NCBI GenBank assembly: GCA_018623955.1
Contig: JAAZUX010000001.1
Coordinates: forward strand, 1 to 18,105
DNA length: 18,105 bases
From: Flavobacteriaceae bacterium
GTDB lineage: Bacteria; Bacteroidota; Bacteroidia; Flavobacteriales; Flavobacteriaceae
Reading direction: 5' to 3'
In this document: positions 15,101 through 18,105 of the stretch, piece by piece
Numbering within the stretch: the stretch's first letter is position 1
Layout: each line of letters begins with the position of its first letter
The notes under the pieces: generated by a model
The model's database searches: none
Told to the model about the DNA's origin: nothing
The model's input: the letters and a program-made list of their open reading frames with translations, nothing else
Made by a program: the position numbers and the translations under genes

Positions 15101-18100
15101 TATAGCAACAAGTGCTGATGGTGCATGGAGTGTCTTTGCGGCAGATATGGACGGGGACGGAGATATGGATATATTATCGGCTTCTAGTGAAGATGATACC
15201 ATTGCATGGTATGAGAACAACAATGGTGACGCCTCTTCCTGGACAGCCACTGATATAGCAACAAATGCAGACAGTGCTAGATCTGTTTTTGCAACAGATA
15301 TGGATGGGGATGGGGATATGGATATCCTTTCTGCTTCTTGGGATGATGACACTATTGCATGGTATGAGAATAACAATGGTGACGCCTCCTCTTGGACCGC
15401 TACTGACATAGCAACAAATGCAAATGGTGCATATTCAGTATTTGCGGCAGATATGGATGGGGATGGAGATATGGATATTGTATCGGCTTCTTATAATGAT
15501 GACACCATCGCATGGTATGAGAACAACAATGGCGACGGCTCCTCTTGGACCGCTACTGATATAGCAACAAATGCAAATGGCGCACAATCTGTCTATGCGG
15601 CAGATATGGATGGGGATGGTGATCTGGATATAGTATCGGCTTCTCATCTTGACGACACCATTGCATGGTATGAGAACAACAATGGTGACGCCTCCTCTTG
15701 GACAGCTACTGATATAGCAACAAGTGCAGATGGTGCATTTTCTGTCTTTGCGGCAGATATGGATGGGGATGGAGATACGGATATTGTATCGGCTTCTCCT
15801 TTTGACGATACTATTGCATGGTATGAGAATAACGGAGCTGTAGATCCTACTTGGACCGCTTCTGATATAGCAACAAGTGCAGATAGTGCACAATCTGTTT
15901 ATGCAGCAGATATGGATGGGGATGGTGATCTGGATATAGTATCGGCTTCTCATGATGATGACACCATTGCTTGGTATGAGAATAGTGCTGCTTGTACGGT
16001 AAGTGACACTTTTGTAGTTACAGTGATTAAACCCAACCAAGAGCCCTCATTCACAAAGGGACCAAATATTACAGTTTGTGAAAATAGTGGTGCTTATACT
16101 GCCATTGGATGGGCAACAGACATTGATGATGGAGATGGAGGAACACAAAATGTAAGTTTTGATATTATAAGTAATAATAACCCAGGGCTTTTTGATGTTC
16201 AGCCTCAAATTAGCGCTACAGGAACTCTAACATTTACTCTAAAAGCAAACAGAAGCGGTAATGTAACACTACTTACAAGAATACAGGATGATGGAGGAAC
16301 CGCTAATGGAGGAGACAATCAAAGTGATCCACAAACTTTTTATATCACTGTTAATGCCCAGGATAATCCCGATTTTATTTTTTCTGTATCTGGCTCCAGT
16401 GTAACAGAAATTTGCGAAGATGATTCCAGATCTATAGATCTAATTGTAAGTGGCACTTCAAATCAAGGAACCTTCACTGTCTCCCCTTCGGGCATTATGT
16501 CATTTACCTATGTAAGCCCTTCTTCCTATGATTTTAATGTTAACTCAACAGGCACTGCAACAATTACTTTCACGACCTCTGGAACCTGTCCTGGCACTGT
16601 TACTAAAACCATAATTTTAAGTCCCGCCGAAGATCCATCATTTAGTTATTCTTCTGCCATTTTTTGTGCCAGTGGAAGTGATCCATCCGCCTCAATTACT
16701 GGTGTAAGCGGAGGAGTGTTTAGTTCCTCTAATGGACTTGTTTTCTTAAATACCGCCTCTGGAACGATTGACTTGTCGGCATCTGATTCAGGGTCTTATA
16801 CGCTTACTTATACAACACAAGGACTATGCGCCTCAGCTACAAGTACAATCATTACCATTCAAGATGACGACACTACCTTCACTTATGATTCCGCAAGCTA
16901 CAGTCAGGCATGCCCAAACCCTACTCCAACAATTACAGGTGTTACCGGAGGTATATTCTCCTCGGCAGCTAGCCTTACTATTAATGCGACAACAGGTGAA
17001 ATTACTACATCAACTTCATCTCCTGGAACTTACACTGTAACTTATACGATTTCAGGAACATGTACTAATTCCAGTTCTTTTCAGCTTACTATCACATCTG
17101 CATTGAATGCCGATTTTAGTTATCCAAGCTCCCCTTATTGTACTTCTTCTTCAAATGTTACACCCACCATTACCGGCCAATCTGGTGGAAGCTTTGCAGT
17201 TCCTTTGGGAGTTTCACTGGTAAATAATAGTACAGGAGAGATAGATATCTCTGCATCTAACCCTGGAAGCTACATTGTAAGCTATACAATTACCGATTGC
17301 GGTTCAAGTATTACAGTTACAACTACAATTGAAATATCGGCCTCTGTAACTGCAACAATTTCTTATCCTTTAGCAACTTATAGTGATAATGATGCTGATC
17401 CAACTCCCGCAATAACGGGTCATGTTACGGGAACTTTTACCGCTTCTCCATCAGGGCTTACTTTCACTAGTACTTCGACAGGTCAGATTGATCTTAGCGC
17501 CTCAAATTTTGCTACTTATGAAATCACTTTTACCCCATCAGCTACGTGTTCAATACCTGTTACTACAACCCTGAAAATTCAGGGATGTCCTTATGTAGAA
17601 AACCCTATTGGTTATCCCCTTACCATTCCTTCTTCTCAAATTGCTTTTTATGAGTTTGAGGGCAATGGGGACAACTCTGTATCTGGAAGTTACGATTTAA
17701 CTTTAGTGAATGCAACATATGAAAACGAGCAATCTCAGGGTGTAAGTTCTACATTCAAAGGACAGTCTAGTCTATTTAAAACATCAGGGCAATATGCTTA
17801 CGTTCATTTAAATGATGCTTTTTCAGGAGCTTCAGGACTCACGATTAGCACTTGGGTTAAAATAAAAGAAATAGAACCAGGATTTGTAAATGATTACAAC
17901 TATGTTGATCTAATTTGGATAAATAATGGAACTTCAACAGCTACTACGAGCAATCAACCAAGGATTAGGAACTTTATTGCACTTAAAAATGATAACTCAA
18001 AGAATTTCACGATAAATGGAAAAGCGACAGGAGGCGATTTTAGCGCTTATAATGATGAGAATCAATCAAACTTAACTACAATTGATACTGATAAAAATTG

Positions 18101-18105
18101 GCATC
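12102..18105 (+). CDS. Giant multi-domain secreted adhesin-like protein (3' end outside window)
   Basis: One frame stays open for 2001 codons from the ATG at 12102 to the window edge; I read it codon by codon and found no stop. Approximate domains by residue: signal peptide 1-36 (cleavage near LYS/QY); IgGFc-binding-like N-terminal region 37-550, starting HYIPYFGD and containing VTSGSWAG and LGIEQLVPVKALGKKYL; Ig-like domains 552-655 and 659-760 (YTWQISPDG, YNWQVSTDG); cadherin-like domains 763-860 and 862-941; seven 51-residue repeats 946-1294; the rest of the interrupted cadherin-like domain 1298-1312; a third cadherin-like domain 1314-1420; a related domain 1421-1510; four Ig-like repeats 1511-1829; and a LamG-like domain from 1847 onward. 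Proteins of this layout in Flavobacteriia are cell-surface adhesins, usually exported by type IX secretion through a C-terminal domain that would lie beyond the window. The ATG at 12120 is an alternative start. Confidence 0.92.
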   Translation, partial: MKLKFSMNRILRDLKKIKSFYCIFFLINVLQSPLYSQYDTTHYIPYFGDLTGANKMSNLEYESSFGGAYIMFSTFEPGPVNVKVYRRTNSGTDWTSQSIYNQNIYPGSPKTWSLDRARTVEFFRYATSSSKYTSGWLTTDDFGLKIVASKNIYVRVVLQPDVNDAAPSSYGGGTATHGAAFTSKGVTRGAGVEFYTAHFYTQNKRAKSQDQDFISVMSLEDGNTISLNSSQSWYTPNGLRANTNITLDEGESALFKRSWSSNSHSLGTRVYSTNDKEMVVTSGSWAGRLKDNEGNSQDLGIEQLVPVKALGKKYLMSKTKSRNNSNNYRVGIVVTAVEEGTTSYTFNGSSYTLSRGGVRFHRIPNFNNNGTGNVSGGPYAVVSDKKLLATYQAFGNAQTGKDNQFGMTILGPLYDSYSSPGYNKISLGNGYYEHAVWKGQGDETLTLFYMTNATNAELNSLASGKVKFQGTSLNPTTNFYTAGSQTIDGETWQIRYREIDDAGRSNNVVATSNSESFFDFSSIDKPVYVWWQAGFDKQGNVTSISPYQVGGCDVPTITQQPSITPNNADEGTNSQLRVTTSPSSGVSYTWQISPDGNSWENLSSGAVSGTTFSSPTAATVNLTGLSLDLDDYQFRVVVENATDASCVVTSTAVTLNVNCTNPTITGQPSDLTVAPGSTASFTATGTHANGVTYNWQVSTDGGSSYVDAGITSSTINFSDLGVGSPGLGNNGWKFKVRVYNSKDNSCFLESNVATLYVVAANDCPVYNPIILSSNLKEDLDDIVLNLNTYVTDADSDTVSYTNISSNNTTLVAATLSGTASLVLSFQENQSGSAQISFDFTDGNSGCDNTATFNVNIQAVDDCPTLNTPLNDLSAIWNSNDQIISLTNLFVDIDTTNLTYTVSNTDDSVVTTTISGTNLIIDFLENQYGTVTVTVGVDQIGGYTSFTASDIATSADGARSVFAADMDGDGDMDILSASWIDDTIAWYENNNGDASSWTATDIATSADGAWSVFAADMDGDGDMDILSASSEDDTIAWYENNNGDASSWTATDIATNADSARSVFATDMDGDGDMDILSASWDDDTIAWYENNNGDASSWTATDIATNANGAYSVFAADMDGDGDMDIVSASYNDDTIAWYENNNGDGSSWTATDIATNANGAQSVYAADMDGDGDLDIVSASHLDDTIAWYENNNGDASSWTATDIATSADGAFSVFAADMDGDGDTDIVSASPFDDTIAWYENNGAVDPTWTASDIATSADSAQSVYAADMDGDGDLDIVSASHDDDTIAWYENSAACTVSDTFVVTVIKPNQEPSFTKGPNITVCENSGAYTAIGWATDIDDGDGGTQNVSFDIISNNNPGLFDVQPQISATGTLTFTLKANRSGNVTLLTRIQDDGGTANGGDNQSDPQTFYITVNAQDNPDFIFSVSGSSVTEICEDDSRSIDLIVSGTSNQGTFTVSPSGIMSFTYVSPSSYDFNVNSTGTATITFTTSGTCPGTVTKTIILSPAEDPSFSYSSAIFCASGSDPSASITGVSGGVFSSSNGLVFLNTASGTIDLSASDSGSYTLTYTTQGLCASATSTIITIQDDDTTFTYDSASYSQACPNPTPTITGVTGGIFSSAASLTINATTGEITTSTSSPGTYTVTYTISGTCTNSSSFQLTITSALNADFSYPSSPYCTSSSNVTPTITGQSGGSFAVPLGVSLVNNSTGEIDISASNPGSYIVSYTITDCGSSITVTTTIEISASVTATISYPLATYSDNDADPTPAITGHVTGTFTASPSGLTFTSTSTGQIDLSASNFATYEITFTPSATCSIPVTTTLKIQGCPYVENPIGYPLTIPSSQIAFYEFEGNGDNSVSGSYDLTLVNATYENEQSQGVSSTFKGQSSLFKTSGQYAYVHLNDAFSGASGLTISTWVKIKEIEPGFVNDYNYVDLIWINNGTSTATTSNQPRIRNFIALKNDNSKNFTINGKATGGDFSAYNDENQSNLTTIDTDKNWH
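14256..14280 (+). repeat. GC-rich 8-bp-stem hairpin inside the adhesin gene
   Basis: GACCTGGG at 14256-14263 and CCCAGGTC at 14273-14280 are perfect inverted arms around a 9-base loop, in the second Ig-like domain (encoding DLGVGSPGL). It is a local GC-rich island in an AT-rich gene. No T run follows, so it is not a terminator. Confidence 0.6.
14937..15983 (+). repeat. Seven 153-bp tandem repeats encoding calcium-motif propeller blades
   Basis: Units start at 14937, 15090, 15243, 15396, 15549, 15702 and 15855. The first six are exactly 153 bp (51 residues); the last is 43 residues, lacking the linker. The unit pattern is TATDIATSADGAxSVFAADM, then DGDGDMDIxSAS, two variable residues, DDTIAWYENNNGDASSW. 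DMDGDGDMD is the calcium-binding loop of FG-GAP/VCBS-type repeats. Residue 13 and residues 33-34 vary most between units. DNA copies are close but differ at synonymous positions, so duplication is fairly recent but not brand new. Seven units fit a closed seven-bladed propeller. Confidence 0.93.
16632..17588 (+). repeat. Four related Ig-like repeats of 79-81 residues
   Basis: Units begin at 16632, 16869, 17106 and 17346, of 79, 79, 80 and 81 residues. Each has FxY near the start, TPTITGxxGGxF in the middle, then TGEIDxSxSxPGTY and YTITGTC-like ends. A more diverged relative precedes them (16362-16631). Units 1-3 carry two cysteines each at matching places, suggesting one disulfide per domain; unit 4 has kept only the second. 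DNA identity is low, so these are old duplications compared with the 153-bp repeats. Confidence 0.85.

Noticed and set aside
14924..16040. Two long minus-strand ORFs (161 and 201 codons) with internal repeats opposite the seven-repeat block
   Set aside because: They are reverse-complement shadows of the 153-bp repeats; the plus frame has a continuous 2001-codon reading with coherent domains.
16768..17040. 90-codon plus-strand ORF in another frame of the adhesin
   Set aside because: Leu/Gln-rich shadow of Thr/Ser-rich coding sequence; the adhesin frame continues through it.
14937..17588. CRISPR array or non-coding satellite as explanation for the repeats
   Set aside because: Units are 153 bp or about 240 bp, stay in frame, and show protein-level conservation; no short repeat/spacer structure.

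Overview
The window looks like chromosomal DNA of a marine or surface-associated member of the Flavobacteriia (Bacteroidota). Supporting this are an AT-rich sequence, a SusC/SusD pair with textbook family signatures, secreted enzymes with short Bacteroidota-type signal peptides, weak or absent Shine-Dalgarno sequences, and a giant multi-domain surface protein of the kind exported by this phylum. No tRNA, rRNA, CRISPR array, insertion sequence or phage gene was recognised.

Layout. Positions 60-5409 hold five genes on the minus strand. Read in transcription order from the right they are: a secreted type I phosphodiesterase-like phosphohydrolase (5409-4315), with a terminator after it; a four-helix bestrophin-like membrane protein (4037-3264); an ammonium transporter (3097-1856) followed after 15 bp by its PII partner (1840-1502); and a secreted type I sulfatase (1460-60). 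Between 5738 and 6355 on the plus strand is an unrecognised protein with PQQ-propeller-like repeats and a Gly/Asp-rich tandem-repeat tail. After a 443-bp spacer with a long hairpin and an 18-bp palindrome comes a susC-susD operon (6799-11479), closed by a perfectly palindromic terminator. The spacer 11480-12101 carries a possible 47-codon minus-strand ORF, a second terminator, and a 68-codon ORF ending one base before the next gene. From 12102 to the right edge one uninterrupted reading frame of 2001 codons runs out of the window. It encodes a giant secreted adhesin-like protein and is the dominant feature.

How the genes fit together. Amt and PII form the classic ammonium uptake and nitrogen-sensing pair. 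The sulfatase and phosphohydrolase are scavenging enzymes for sulfated and phosphorylated substrates. SusC/SusD is an outer-membrane uptake gate whose substrate cannot be read here, because no glycoside hydrolase or peptidase lies beside it. The giant protein has, in order, a signal peptide, an IgGFc-binding-like N-terminal region, Ig-like domains, cadherin-like domains, seven exact 51-residue calcium-motif repeats, at least four related 79-81-residue Ig-like repeats, and a LamG-like domain.

Most interesting observations: (1) the seven-repeat block looks like a complete seven-bladed propeller inserted into the last loop of a cadherin-like domain; (2) a 19-bp element recurs in three spacers and nowhere noticed in coding DNA, with 18/19 identity for the best pair; (3) a strong terminator sits inside a short ORF just before the giant gene, suggesting attenuation or a small upstream transcript.
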